DNA of 64,000 nt from the NCBI RefSeq assembly GCF_016641735.1, contig NZ_JAEDAO010000001.1, positions 1,798,001 to 1,862,000 of the forward strand, given 5' to 3'. The translations under genes and the position numbers were made by a program. Source of the stretch: Ramlibacter algicola (lineage in GTDB: Bacteria; Pseudomonadota; Gammaproteobacteria; Burkholderiales; Burkholderiaceae_C). Under the pieces are notes generated by a model that was not told where the DNA came from, made no database searches, and saw only the letters and a list, made by a program, of their open reading frames with translations. Shown in pieces: positions 33,161 through 41,742 of this stretch (positions are counted from its first letter, which is position 1; the number at the start of each line of letters is the position of its first letter).

Positions 33161-34057
33161 CTAGCGCGCGGCGGGCTGCGTCGACACCTGCACCAGCTGC
33201 TGCCGCATCTGCAGCAGTTTGGCCTTCAGCACCTTGCGGTTGTCCGCGCCCACGCGCAACAGCATCTTCTGGCCGGCGGCGAGTCGCTCGAACTTGGGAT
33301 CCTGGTATTCGTAGCGCGTCCACGGACGCGGCGACGCGATCGGTCCCTTCACCTCCGTCAGCACGACCTTCGGCGGCTGCGCAGGATCCGGCGTCGCCAG
33401 CAGCAGGTCGATGACCTCGAGCACGCGCGCGTTCAGCGGCTGTTTGGTGAACCCGAGATCACGGTACGCCGCTTCCAGCGCGGGATACATGCGGCGGTAC
33501 AGGTCCACCGCTTTCGCGGCATCGACGGACCCCACGAAAGCCACGAACGCCGCGTAGCGCGCGTCGTTGCCGGTGGCCACCTGCGTCGCATCGCCAGCGC
33601 CCGTGACGAGGAATTTCCCGGCTGTGGGCTGCACCGGCCACACCGCCACCGGCGCATGCTCGCGCCCCAGGTTGTCCACGGTCGCGACGAAGCGGCGTGG
33701 GAAGTCGGTGGTGTCCAGGAACTTCAGCACTGCGTCGCGCCCCAGCAGCCCGATCAGGGCGGCGGTGATGTCTTCGGCCTTGACCGGATCCTCCGGCGCG
33801 GCGGGCACCAGCGCCGGCGCTTGCGGCGCGGATGCGGCTTCCTGGCGCGGCTCCGCCGTCGCGGGCGCCGGGGCGGTGGCCACCGTCTCGGCAGGCGAGC
33901 TGAACTTGGTCCAGGCGTACCAGCCGCCTACGGCAAGCACCGCCACGACCAACAGCCCCACGGCCAGCGGTGCGCCGGAACTGCGGGGCAGGGCGGGCTG
34001 CGCACGCGGCGCGCCAGATGGAGAAGAGAAGCTGGGTTCCAGTCGATCGTCCGTCAT
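33161..34057 (-). CDS. DUF3014-domain membrane-anchored protein
   Basis: 298 residues. One membrane helix at about 30-52 (PLAVGLLVVAVLAVGGWYAW) anchors the protein. A proline/alanine-rich linker (55-95) leads to the periplasmic DUF3014 domain (about 95-285): LLGRDAVLKFLDTTDFPRRF, VATVDNLGREHAPVAVWPVQ, YRDLGFTKQPLNARVLEVI and WTRYEYQDPKFERLAAGQK. The family has no known function. It is followed immediately by DUF1439, and the two form an operon. Given the topology, an envelope-maintenance role is possible, but this is only inference. Confidence 0.82.
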   Translation of the reverse strand: MTDDRLEPSFSSPSGAPRAQPALPRSSGAPLAVGLLVVAVLAVGGWYAWTKFSSPAETVATAPAPATAEPRQEAASAPQAPALVPAAPEDPVKAEDITAALIGLLGRDAVLKFLDTTDFPRRFVATVDNLGREHAPVAVWPVQPTAGKFLVTGAGDATQVATGNDARYAAFVAFVGSVDAAKAVDLYRRMYPALEAAYRDLGFTKQPLNARVLEVIDLLLATPDPAQPPKVVLTEVKGPIASPRPWTRYEYQDPKFERLAAGQKMLLRVGADNRKVLKAKLLQMRQQLVQVSTQPAAR

Positions 34058-34140
34058 GCCTGCATGCTGCGCCGATCCACGCGCGACCTCAAGGTCGCAG
34101 CCTCATCCGTTACCTGTCTTACTCGCTGGAAGGCGTGCTG

Positions 34141-35292
34141 TCAGCCGCGGCGCGCCGTCAGGGCCGCAAGGGCCTGCAAGTCTGGATCGACACCGATGCC
34201 CGGGGCCTCGCCCAGCCTGCAAACGCCGTCTTCGATCGCGCGCAACGGCCCCATCAACTCCGTCCGCAACGGGTTCGGGTTCGAGTCGACTTCCAGCCAG
34301 CCATCCGCGCCCGTTGCCGCCAGCACGTGCGCCGACGCGAGCAGGCCGAGGCCGGCGCCGAGGTAGTGGGGGCAGTAGCGCAGGCCGGCGCGCAAGCCGC
34401 GGTCGATGATCGGCCAGCAGGCGGAGATGCCGCCCCACTTGGCGAGATCCGGTTGCAGCACGGTCAAGGAGCGCGATGCGATCGCCGCGTCGAAGCCGGC
34501 ATCGCCGACCACGTTCTCGCCGGCAGCGAGCGGCATCGCGCAGGCCCGCTGCAGTTGCTGCCACTCGGCCCAGGGCCGGTCGGCGCGCAGCGGTTCCTCG
34601 AGCCAGCCGAGGCCGAACTCGTCGAGCTTCGGTGCCATGCGCAGCGCTTCGTCCAGCGACCAGCCCTGGTTGGCGTCGACCAACAGCGGCGTCGATGCAC
34701 CGAGCAGCTCGCGCAACGCACGCAGGTTGCGCAGGTCGCGGTCCTCGCCGAAACCGATCTTCAACTTGAACGCGCCATACCCTTCGGCGCGCCGCGCAGC
34801 AACGATGTCCTCCGGTGCATCCGGGTTGATGCCGCTCGCATAGGGACGCACGACGTCGCTGTGGCCGCCGAGGTAGCGCCACAGCGGCAGCCCGGCGCGT
34901 CGCGCGCACAGGTCCCACAGCGCGAGGTCGATGCCGGCGAGCGCCTGCGCCATCGGCCCGTATTCGCCGGACTGGATGGCCAGCACGGCGGTGCGCTCGT
35001 CCAGCCATGCATACGCCTGCGCGGCGCTGTCGAAACCACGGCTGGTCGCCAGCGGCGCGAAGACCGACTCCACCAGCCGCGCGCGGTGCTCCGCGCCGAC
35101 CGAGGGGAAGTTGCACCAGGTCTCGCCCCAACCGACGGCGCCGTCCGTGTCCTCGACGCGAATGAACACCGCGGGCCGGTCGTGCATGGTGCCAAACGAG
35201 GTGCGCACCGGGGTCGCGATCGGGCTGCGGAAGACGAAGGCCTCGATGCGCGCGAGGCGCAGCGGGGCCGAGGGCAGGGCGGGCAGGCTCAC
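34141..35292 (-). CDS. Enolase-superfamily (mandelate racemase/muconate-lactonising) enzyme
   Basis: 383-residue cytoplasmic enzyme. N-terminal capping domain (1-125) with RVEDTDGAVGWGET. Barrel motifs: FKLKIGFG with the KxK catalytic lysines, VDANQGWS (metal Asp), WLEEPL (metal Glu) and AGENVVGD (metal Glu). A distal LQPDLAKWGGIS and CPHYLGAGLGLLAS follow. These place it in the MLE/dipeptide-epimerase-like part of the superfamily, and the exact reaction is unknown. Its start overlaps the GntR regulator stop (ATGA), so both are in one minus-strand unit, divergent from the HAD-ABC-GMC operon. It probably acts on the compound imported by that ABC system. Confidence 0.87.
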   Translation of the reverse strand: MSLPALPSAPLRLARIEAFVFRSPIATPVRTSFGTMHDRPAVFIRVEDTDGAVGWGETWCNFPSVGAEHRARLVESVFAPLATSRGFDSAAQAYAWLDERTAVLAIQSGEYGPMAQALAGIDLALWDLCARRAGLPLWRYLGGHSDVVRPYASGINPDAPEDIVAARRAEGYGAFKLKIGFGEDRDLRNLRALRELLGASTPLLVDANQGWSLDEALRMAPKLDEFGLGWLEEPLRADRPWAEWQQLQRACAMPLAAGENVVGDAGFDAAIASRSLTVLQPDLAKWGGISACWPIIDRGLRAGLRYCPHYLGAGLGLLASAHVLAATGADGWLEVDSNPNPLRTELMGPLRAIEDGVCRLGEAPGIGVDPDLQALAALTARRG

Positions 35293-36068
35293 GGCTGCAG
35301 GTCCATTTCGAGGCGGATGGCGTCGCCGCGGTAGGTGACCTCGGCCAGGTAGACGACGGTGTCGTCAGCGTCCTTGAATACGCGCCGCACCTCGGCCACC
35401 GGCGCGTTCACCGGCAGTCCCAGCAGCGCCGCGACTTCCATGTCGGCGCTGCCGATGGTGAGCACCTGGTGCGCGCTGGCGATGCGCACGCCCTTCATCG
35501 ACTTCAGCAGCGGGATGACGGTGCGCGAGCGGAAGGCGGCCGGCGACTTGCGGAAGATGCGCTCGTCCAGGTAGATGTTGATCACGCAGTACGGCCGGCC
35601 GTCGCGCGAGTGCACGCGCCGCATGAACGCGTAGCCGGGCGCGGCATGGCCCTCCGCGGCGTCGATGGGCGCCGAGCCGACGTCCTCGTCGATGTTGACG
35701 ATCTTGGGCTGCGTGTCCTCGTACACGCGCGCCAGTTCATCTAGCGTGGTGACGACGTTGATGATGCGGTCGCGCCGCGGCGTGCCGGTGACGAAGGTGC
35801 CGCGGCCCTGCTGCGGCGACACCAGCCCTTCGCGGGCGAGGATGTCGATGGCCTGCCGCACCGTGACGCGCGCGACGCCGAATTCGGCCATCAGCGCTTC
35901 CAGCGACGGCAGCCGGTGGCCGTGCGGCCACAGGCCGCGCGCGATGCGCTGGCGCATCAGGTCGGCGATCTGTGCGTAGCGGGGGAGCGCGCTCTCGAGG
36001 AAGTGCGCGCCGCGCGCGCCGGTGCCGGCCGCGGCAGCGCGGGAAGTCGGGCGGAGGGCGGTGCTCAT
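35289..36068 (-). CDS. GntR-family regulator, HutC subfamily
   Basis: 259 residues. Winged helix at about 28-95: LPRYAQIADLMRQRIARGLW, RLPSLEALMAEFGVARVTVR and QAIDILAREGLVSPQQGRGT. The C-terminal UTRA effector domain is at about 115-250 (AAPGYAFMRRVHSRDGRPYC, INIYLDERIFRKS, VLTIGSADMEVAALLGLPVN). It shares a four-base overlap with the enolase-superfamily gene. The divergent promoter region contains the palindrome GTACTATCAATAGGAC, its probable operator. The effector is likely the pathway substrate. Confidence 0.9.
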   Translation of the reverse strand: MSTALRPTSRAAAAGTGARGAHFLESALPRYAQIADLMRQRIARGLWPHGHRLPSLEALMAEFGVARVTVRQAIDILAREGLVSPQQGRGTFVTGTPRRDRIINVVTTLDELARVYEDTQPKIVNIDEDVGSAPIDAAEGHAAPGYAFMRRVHSRDGRPYCVINIYLDERIFRKSPAAFRSRTVIPLLKSMKGVRIASAHQVLTIGSADMEVAALLGLPVNAPVAEVRRVFKDADDTVVYLAEVTYRGDAIRLEMDLQP

Positions 36069-36132
36069 GCGGATGCTGCTGGTGCAGGGATCCGGCTAGG
36101 GAAACAACCGAGGGGGCATGTCGGCGTGAATG

Positions 36133-36148
36133 GTACTATCAATAGGAC
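36133..36148. promoter_or_regulatory. Predicted GntR operator
   Basis: GTACTATCAATAGGAC is a 16-bp imperfect palindrome with arms GT-N-CTAT and ATAG-N-AC around CA. The last arm continues into a direct repeat, TAGGAC then TTAGGAC. It lies between the GntR start (36068) and the HAD gene start (36207), the shared control region of the two divergent transcripts. Confidence 0.55.
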
Positions 36149-36206
36149 GTTAGGACAACACGAGACGAATCATGCAATCGACAGGCAAGGCGGGGATCGT
36201 CGCGCA

Positions 36207-36878
36207 ATGACGCTGTCCGGGGATTTCGCGGCGGCGATGGTCGATCTCGACGGGACCATGGTCGACACGCTCGGCGACTTCGTGGCCGCCCTCGACGGCG
36301 CGCTGGACGAGCTCGGCCTGCCGCCGGTGTCGCCGGCGGTCGTGTCGCAACTGGTCGGCAAGGGCGGCGAGCACCTGGTGCGCGGCGCGCTGCTGGCGGG
36401 CGGGCTCGATGCCCACAGCGCCGACGCGCTGGCGGACGACGCGCTGCTGCGCTACCGCCGCCACTACGACGAGGTCAACGGCCGCTATGCCAAGGTCTAT
36501 CCCGGCGTGGCGGAGGGGCTGCAGCGCTTGCGCGACCGCGGCCTGCGCCTTGCGTGCGTGACCAACAAGCCGACCGCGCCTTCGCGCGACCTGTTGCGCA
36601 TCACGGGCCTGAACCGCCACTTCGACGTCGTGGCCGGCGGCGATCGTTTCGAACGCCTCAAGCCCGATCCCATGCCGCTGCTGCAGACCTGCGCGGAACT
36701 GGGCACGGAACCCGCGCGCACGCTGATGATCGGCGACTCGCTCAACGACGCGCTCGCGGCGCGCGCCGCCGGCTGCCCGGTGGTGCTGGTGACCTACGGC
36801 TTCAACCATGGCCGTCCGGTGCGCGAGGTGGACGCGGACGGCTACGCCGATTCCATCGACGAACTGGCCTTCGCATGA
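36207..36878 (+). CDS. HAD-family phosphatase, phosphoglycolate phosphatase-like
   Basis: 223 residues. Motif I is MVDLDGTMVDT with nucleophile Asp13 and acid Asp15. Motif II is CVTNKPT. Motif III is the Lys in ERLKPDPM, and motif IV is MIGDSLNDALAARAAG. The cap domain fits Gph-type phosphatases that dephosphorylate 2-phosphoglycolate or similar small phosphoesters. ATG 36207 starts the motif-bearing segment; the longer frame runs into the promoter. It is the first gene of a plus-strand operon, and its stop overlaps the ABC permease start (ATGA). Its place in a transport and oxidation operon suggests a pathway-specific substrate. Confidence 0.88.
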   Translation: MTLSGDFAAAMVDLDGTMVDTLGDFVAALDGALDELGLPPVSPAVVSQLVGKGGEHLVRGALLAGGLDAHSADALADDALLRYRRHYDEVNGRYAKVYPGVAEGLQRLRDRGLRLACVTNKPTAPSRDLLRITGLNRHFDVVAGGDRFERLKPDPMPLLQTCAELGTEPARTLMIGDSLNDALAARAAGCPVVLVTYGFNHGRPVREVDADGYADSIDELAFA

Positions 36879-37690
36879 CGTCCGAAGCTGCCACCGTCCG
36901 CCCGGCCAACGCGCCTGCACCTTCACGCGGCCGCCGCTTCGCCGTGCAGGCCGCGCTGGTGCTCGCGCCCTGGGTCCTGATCGTGCTGGCCTGGTACGGC
37001 ATCCGTGCCAGCGGCCTCATCAGCCCGGCGCTGGTGCCGGCGCCGCACGCGGTGTTCGCCAAGTTCCTCGAGCTCGCGCGCGGCCGCCTGGCGATGGACG
37101 TGTGGATGTCGACGCAGCGCGTGTTCCTCGGCGTGACGCTGGGCGTGCTGCTCGCGGTGCCGGTGGGCTTCTGCCTCGGCTGGTACAAGGGCGTGCGGGT
37201 GTTCATCGACCCGGTGATCAACTTCTTCCGCGCGCTGCCGCCGATCGCGCTGATCCCGCTGGTGATCGTCTACTTCGGCATCGGCGAGACCGCCAAGACG
37301 GTGATCCTGTTCTACGCATCGTTCTTCGCCGGCGTGATCGTGATGTACGAAGGCATCGCGCAGATCAGCCCGATCTTCATCAAGGTCGCGCGCACGCTGG
37401 GCGCCAGCGACCTGGAGATCTTCGGCAAGGTGATCGTGCCGCTGACCATCCCGCACATCCTCACCGCCGTGCGCGTCGCGCTCGGGGTGGCGTGGGCGAC
37501 GCTGGTGGCGTCCGAACTGATCGCCGCGCAGCAGGGCCTCGGCGCCCTGATCCAGGATGCGTCGGCCTTCTTCCAGCTCGACACCATCTACGTCGGCATC
37601 ATCTGCATCGGCTTCATCGCGCTGGCGATGGACCTGGTGCTGCGCGCCGCCACCCGCAAGCTGGTGGCCTGGCAGGACCGCATCGCATGA
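36875..37690 (+). CDS. ABC transporter permease (nitrate/sulfonate/taurine type)
   Basis: Inner-membrane permease of 271 residues with about six helices (first at about 25-48, AALVLAPWVLIVLAWYGI). It belongs to the binding-protein-dependent SsuC/TauC-like family. The EAA loop region is FIKVARTLGASDLEIFGKVI, followed by VPLTIPHILTAVRVALGVAW. It is coupled by four-base overlaps to the HAD gene before it and the ATPase after it. It is expected to form the channel for the importer whose periplasmic receptor is encoded at 38531. Confidence 0.9.
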   Translation: MTSEAATVRPANAPAPSRGRRFAVQAALVLAPWVLIVLAWYGIRASGLISPALVPAPHAVFAKFLELARGRLAMDVWMSTQRVFLGVTLGVLLAVPVGFCLGWYKGVRVFIDPVINFFRALPPIALIPLVIVYFGIGETAKTVILFYASFFAGVIVMYEGIAQISPIFIKVARTLGASDLEIFGKVIVPLTIPHILTAVRVALGVAWATLVASELIAAQQGLGALIQDASAFFQLDTIYVGIICIGFIALAMDLVLRAATRKLVAWQDRIA

Positions 37691-38499
37691 GAACCGCCCC
37701 CGTTCGCGTTTCCTTCGAGCACGTCGGCGTCGATTTTCCGACGCAGCACGGCCCGATGCGCGTGCTGGACGACGTGTCGTTCGACGTGCGCGACGGCGAA
37801 TTCGTCTCCATCATCGGCCCGTCGGGCTGCGGGAAGACGACGCTGATGAACATCGTTGGCGGCTTCGTGCAGCCCTCGCAAGGCCGCGTGCTGCTGGACG
37901 GCAAGCCGGTCGACGCGCCCGGCCCCGACCGCGGCGTGATCTTCCAGGAGTACGGCGTCTTCCCCTGGCTCACCGTGCGGCAGAACATCGAGTTCGGCCT
38001 CAAGCTGGCGGCCGGGCGCGTGCCGGCCGCGCAGCGCGAGCAGACGGTGCAGCGCTACATGGGCCTGATGGGCCTGTCCGACTTCGCCAACCACTTCCCC
38101 AAGCACCTGTCCGGCGGCATGCGCCAGCGGCTCGCCCTGGCCCGCGCCTACGCGGTGCGCCCGCAGTTCCTGTTGATGGACGAGCCGTTCGGCGCGCTCG
38201 ACGCGCAGACGCGCTCGGCGATGCAGGACCTGCTGCTCGACGTGCTGCAGCGCGAAGGCAAGACCGTCATCCTGATCACGCACTCGGTCGAGGAAGCGAT
38301 CTACCTGTCCTCCCGCATCGTCGTGGTCACCGCGCGCCCCGCGCGCATCCGCACGATCATCGACGTGCCGTTCGGCTACCCGCGTGCCGAGAACGTGCAC
38401 GAAGACCCGCGCTTCGGCGAGATGCGCGCCCACATCCGTGACCTGGTGATGCAGGAGTACGCCGCCCAGGCCCGGCAGACCGTGCGGCTGTCCGACTGA
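37687..38499 (+). CDS. ABC transporter ATP-binding protein (SsuB/TauB type)
   Basis: 270 residues. Walker A is GPSGCGKTT (about residues 46-54). The Q-loop is FQEYGVFPWLTV, the signature motif LSGGMRQRLALARA, Walker B LLMDEPFGALD and the H-loop ITHSVEEA. These are typical of nitrate/sulfonate/taurine importers. ATG 37687 overlaps the permease stop by four bases. It energises the transporter formed with the upstream permease and the downstream receptor. Confidence 0.93.
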   Translation: MRTAPVRVSFEHVGVDFPTQHGPMRVLDDVSFDVRDGEFVSIIGPSGCGKTTLMNIVGGFVQPSQGRVLLDGKPVDAPGPDRGVIFQEYGVFPWLTVRQNIEFGLKLAAGRVPAAQREQTVQRYMGLMGLSDFANHFPKHLSGGMRQRLALARAYAVRPQFLLMDEPFGALDAQTRSAMQDLLLDVLQREGKTVILITHSVEEAIYLSSRIVVVTARPARIRTIIDVPFGYPRAENVHEDPRFGEMRAHIRDLVMQEYAAQARQTVRLSD

Positions 38500-38530
38500 T
38501 TCCGCACCCTTTCCCACCCAGGAGACTCCC

Positions 38531-39529
38531 ATGGCCCTTCATCGCAGGCAATTGATCCAGGCGGCCGCCGCCGCCACCCTCGGCGCGGGCGCGCTGTCCT
38601 CGTTCGCGCAGGCGCGCACCAAGGTGAAGGTGGGTTATCTCCACACCCCCGCGGTGGACGGCCACATCTTCATCGGCCAGCAGACCGGCGCGTTCGCCAA
38701 GCACGGCGTCGACCTCGAGCTGGTGAAGTTCACCACCGGCCTCGAGCTGTTCCAGGCCATGATCGGCGGCAGCCTCGACATGCTGGCCACCGGCGCCGTG
38801 CTGTCCAACTTCCCGGCGCGCGGGCAGGGCAAGGCCTTCCTGATGAACAACATCGAGTACGCCACCGCGCAGCTGTGGGTGCGTCCCGACTCCGGCATCA
38901 AGACGCTGGCCGACCTCAAGGGCAAGCAGGTGTCGACCACCACCGGCACCACGGCGCACGTGTTCCTGGACCGCGCGCTGCGCTCCAACAACGTCGACCC
39001 GAAGGACGTGAAGGTCGTCAACCAGCGCATGACCGAGGCGGTGAGCTCCTTCGTGTCCGGCGCCGTGCCCGCCGTCGCGCTGTGGGTGCCGTTCGATTCC
39101 GTCGTGAAGAAGCAGGTGCCCAACGCCACCAAGCTGGTCGACGCCTCGGCCTTCTTCCCGCAGGCCGCCATCATGGGCGGCTGGGCCGCGCGCAACGACT
39201 ACTACGACAAGAACCAGGACACGATCAAGAAGATCATCGCGGGCTGGGCGGAAGCCAATGCCCTGATCACGAGCAAGCCCGACGAGGCCGCCGAGATGCT
39301 GCAGAAGGCGCAGTACCAGGACGTGCCGCTGGCCGACTTCAAGGAGCAGTTCAAGGCCTCGAAGTACTTCACCAACGCCGAATGGCGCACGCGCTACCAG
39401 GACGGCACGGTCACCAAGTGGCTGCAGCAGGTGACCGACTTCTTCGTGTCCACCGGCGGCATCCAGAACGCGGTGCCCGCCAGCCAGTACTTCGACGCCA
39501 AGCCCTTCATGGAAGTCGTCAAGGCATGA
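38531..39529 (+). CDS. NMT1/SsuA-type periplasmic substrate-binding protein
   Basis: 332 residues with an export leader ALHRRQLIQAAAAATLGAGA (an RR pair suggests Tat or Sec, cleavage near SFAQA). The mature protein has the NMT1/THI5-like layout: GQQTGAFAKHGVDLELVKFT, FQAMIGGSLDMLATGAVLSN, LADLKGKQVSTTTGTTAHVF and VSSFVSGAVPAVALWVPFDS. CAGGAGA lies seven bases before the ATG. It captures the substrate for the ABC importer encoded upstream, and its stop overlaps the GMC oxidoreductase start. The ligand is unknown. Relatives bind sulfonates, nitrate or aromatic acids. Confidence 0.88.
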   Translation: MALHRRQLIQAAAAATLGAGALSSFAQARTKVKVGYLHTPAVDGHIFIGQQTGAFAKHGVDLELVKFTTGLELFQAMIGGSLDMLATGAVLSNFPARGQGKAFLMNNIEYATAQLWVRPDSGIKTLADLKGKQVSTTTGTTAHVFLDRALRSNNVDPKDVKVVNQRMTEAVSSFVSGAVPAVALWVPFDSVVKKQVPNATKLVDASAFFPQAAIMGGWAARNDYYDKNQDTIKKIIAGWAEANALITSKPDEAAEMLQKAQYQDVPLADFKEQFKASKYFTNAEWRTRYQDGTVTKWLQQVTDFFVSTGGIQNAVPASQYFDAKPFMEVVKA

Positions 39530-41142
39530 CCGATGCGGCCGGCAGCGCCGGCTACGACTACGTCATCATCGGCGCCGGCTCCGCCGGCTGCGTCCTCGCC
39601 AACCGCCTCACGGCCGACCCGGCTTGCCGGGTCCTGCTGCTGGAGGCGGGCGGCGAGGGCGGCCATTTCTGGCTGCGCATGCCGATCGGCTACTTCCGCA
39701 GCATCTACGACCCGCGCTTCTCCTGGCAATTCCCGCTCGAGCCGCAGGAAGCCACCGGCAACCGCGCGATCGTGTGGCCGCGCGGCAAGGTACTGGGCGG
39801 CTCCAGCGCGATCAACGGCCTGCTCTACATCCGCGGCCAGCACGCCGACTTCGACGATTGGGCGCAGGTGCACGGCGCGCAGGGCTGGAGCTACCGCGAA
39901 GTGCTGCCGCTGTTTCGCAAGTCCGAGCGCTATGCCGGCGGTGCCAGCGAGTTCCACGGCGGGGACGGCGAGCTGTGCGTCTCCGACCTGCGCAACGACC
40001 ATCCGTATTGCGAGGCTTGGATCCAGGCCGGCATGGAGGCGGGGCACGGTCGCAATCCGGACTTCAATGGCGCGCGCACCGAGGGGCTCGGCGCGTACCA
40101 GCTGACGCTGCGCGGCCACTGGCGCTGTGATGCGGCGACTGCATTCCTCGCGCCCGTGCGGCGCAGGCCCAACCTCACGGTGGCGACCGGCGCGCACGTC
40201 ACGCGCATCGTCATCGAGCATGGCCGCGCCACCGGCGTCGAGTGGCTGCAGGACGGCCAGCGGCGCAGCGCGCACGTCGACGGCGAAGTGCTGCTCGCGG
40301 CGGGCGCGCTGCAGTCGCCGCAAGTGCTGCAGCTCTCGGGCATCGGTCCCGCCGCGCTGCTGCGCCAACAGGGCTTGCCAGTGCACGTCGACGCGCCGGA
40401 AGTCGGCGAGAACCTGCAGGACCACTACCAGGCGCGCGTCATCGTCAAGCTGCGCAAGCGCATGTCGCTCAACGACCAGGTGCGCAATCCGCTGTCGCTC
40501 GCCGCGATGGGCGCGCAGTGGGTGCTGCGCCAACGCGGCCCGCTGACCGTCGGCGCCGGCCAGGTCGGCGGCATGGTCTGCAGCGAACACGCGGAAGGCG
40601 GGCGGCCGGACGTGCTGTTCAACGTGATGCCGCTGTCGGTCGACAAGCCCGGCGACCCGCTGCATGCGTTCTCGGGCTTTTCCGCATCGGCGACGCAATG
40701 CCGGCCGCTGTCGCGCGGCACGGTGCAGATCCGGTCCACCGACCCGCTCGCACCACCGCGCATCGTCTCGAACTACCTGACGCACCCGCACGACGCCAAG
40801 GTGCTGGTCAGCGGCCTGCGCATGCTGCGCGACATCTACCGCCAGCCCACGTTCCGCGAGCTCGTCACCGACGAGGAGTACATGCCGGGCAACGCCGTGC
40901 AGTCCGATGTCGATCTGGAAAGCTTCGCGCGCCAGAAAGGCGGCACGGTGTTCCATGCCAGCGGAACTTGCCGCATGGGTGGCGACGATCGCTCGGTGGT
41001 CGATCCGCAGTTGCGCGTGCGGGGCGTCGAGGGCTTGCGCGTGATCGACGCCTCGGTGATGCCGACGATGGTGTCGACCAACACCAACGCCGCCACGATC
41101 ATGATCGCGGAGAAGGGCGCCGCGCTGCTGCTCGGCCGGTGA
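39526..41142 (+). CDS. GMC-family FAD oxidoreductase (choline dehydrogenase-like)
   Basis: 538-residue flavoenzyme that oxidises an alcohol. The FAD-binding start is YVIIGAGSAGCVLANRL with Glu in LLLEAGG. GMC signature 1 is PRGKVLGGSSAINGLLYIRG and signature 2 is GALQSPQVLQLSGIGP. The C-terminal catalytic pair is in FHASGTCRMGG (His) and VSTNTNAATIMIAEKGA (Asn). ATG 39526 overlaps the receptor stop. There is no signal peptide, so it is cytoplasmic and matches the ABC importer in the same operon. The substrate is unknown; this class includes alcohol, choline and alkanol dehydrogenases. Confidence 0.92.
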   Translation: MTDAAGSAGYDYVIIGAGSAGCVLANRLTADPACRVLLLEAGGEGGHFWLRMPIGYFRSIYDPRFSWQFPLEPQEATGNRAIVWPRGKVLGGSSAINGLLYIRGQHADFDDWAQVHGAQGWSYREVLPLFRKSERYAGGASEFHGGDGELCVSDLRNDHPYCEAWIQAGMEAGHGRNPDFNGARTEGLGAYQLTLRGHWRCDAATAFLAPVRRRPNLTVATGAHVTRIVIEHGRATGVEWLQDGQRRSAHVDGEVLLAAGALQSPQVLQLSGIGPAALLRQQGLPVHVDAPEVGENLQDHYQARVIVKLRKRMSLNDQVRNPLSLAAMGAQWVLRQRGPLTVGAGQVGGMVCSEHAEGGRPDVLFNVMPLSVDKPGDPLHAFSGFSASATQCRPLSRGTVQIRSTDPLAPPRIVSNYLTHPHDAKVLVSGLRMLRDIYRQPTFRELVTDEEYMPGNAVQSDVDLESFARQKGGTVFHASGTCRMGGDDRSVVDPQLRVRGVEGLRVIDASVMPTMVSTNTNAATIMIAEKGAALLLGR

Positions 41143-41172
41143 GCGGCCGCGCCGCTGAGGCACACTCGGGGC

Positions 41173-41580
41173 ATGGCCAGCCAACAAGAGATTGCGGATT
41201 TCATCGCCCGCGAATTCCCGCAGACCCGGGTCAAGATCCTCGAGGTCGGCGGCATGCACGCCACCGTGGCGCACGAGGTCGGCGTCGACGAGTTGCGCCC
41301 CGGCGGCACCGTCTCCGGCCCCGTGATGATGGCCACCGCCGACGTCGCCCTCTACGTCGCCATCCTCGGCGAGATCGGCATCGTCCCGCTCACCGTCACC
41401 ACCAGCCTCTCGTTCAACTTCATGCGCAAGCCGTCGGCCGATCGACGCATCGTCGGTGTGTGCAAGTTGCTCAAGCTGGGACGTACGCTGGCGGTCGGTG
41501 AGGTGTCGCTGTACTCCGAAGGGCAGCCGGAGATGGTGGCGCACGCGGTGGGCACTTACGCGATTCCGCCGAAGCGCTGA
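41173..41580 (+). CDS. PaaI-like hotdog-fold thioesterase
   Basis: 135 residues. The hotdog core shows ILEVGGMHATVAHEVGVDEL, RPGGTVSGPVMMATADVALY and VTTSLSFNFMRKPSADRRIV. The helix GPVMMATADVALYVAIL carries the active-site Asp typical of PaaI-type acyl-CoA thioesterases. KLLKLGRTLAVGEVSLYSEG completes the sheet. It lies 30 bp after the GMC gene in the same direction, so it may end that operon. Its substrate is likely an acyl-CoA released in the same catabolic route. Confidence 0.85.
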   Translation: MASQQEIADFIAREFPQTRVKILEVGGMHATVAHEVGVDELRPGGTVSGPVMMATADVALYVAILGEIGIVPLTVTTSLSFNFMRKPSADRRIVGVCKLLKLGRTLAVGEVSLYSEGQPEMVAHAVGTYAIPPKR

Positions 41581-41590
41581 CCCTCGGCCG

Positions 41591-41713
41591 CCCCGCGGAG
41601 GCGGGGACCCATCGCTTCCGTCTCAAGTTGTCATTCCGGCTTTCGCCGGAATGACAAATCAGTGCTTTCGCCGGAATGGCAAATCAGAGCGTCCGCCGGA
41701 ATGACAAGTCAGC
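41591..41713. repeat. REP-like palindrome followed by a 25-bp tandem repeat
   Basis: At 41591-41619, CCCCGCGGAGGCGGGGACCC then ATCGCTTCC is a palindromic REP-type unit, repeated at 45730. From 41639 a 25-bp unit is repeated three times (41639-41663, 41664-41688, 41689-41713), with core TTTCGCCGGAATGACAAATC and a fourth decayed copy after. GTCATTCCG at 41630-41638 pairs with CGGAATGAC of the first unit to make a hairpin. It lies between the convergent thioesterase and RidA genes, so it may also act as a bidirectional terminator. Confidence 0.7.
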
Positions 41714-41742
41714 GGCGCCTTCGTCGCAATGACCGCAGCCGA

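Noticed and set aside
39394..41544. 716-codon minus-strand frame opposite the GMC oxidoreductase
   Set aside because: It is a high-GC shadow frame with no domain; the plus strand has a complete, motif-bearing GMC enzyme.
41639..41713. Possible CRISPR array
   Set aside because: The three 25-bp units are directly adjacent with no spacers, so this is a simple tandem repeat.
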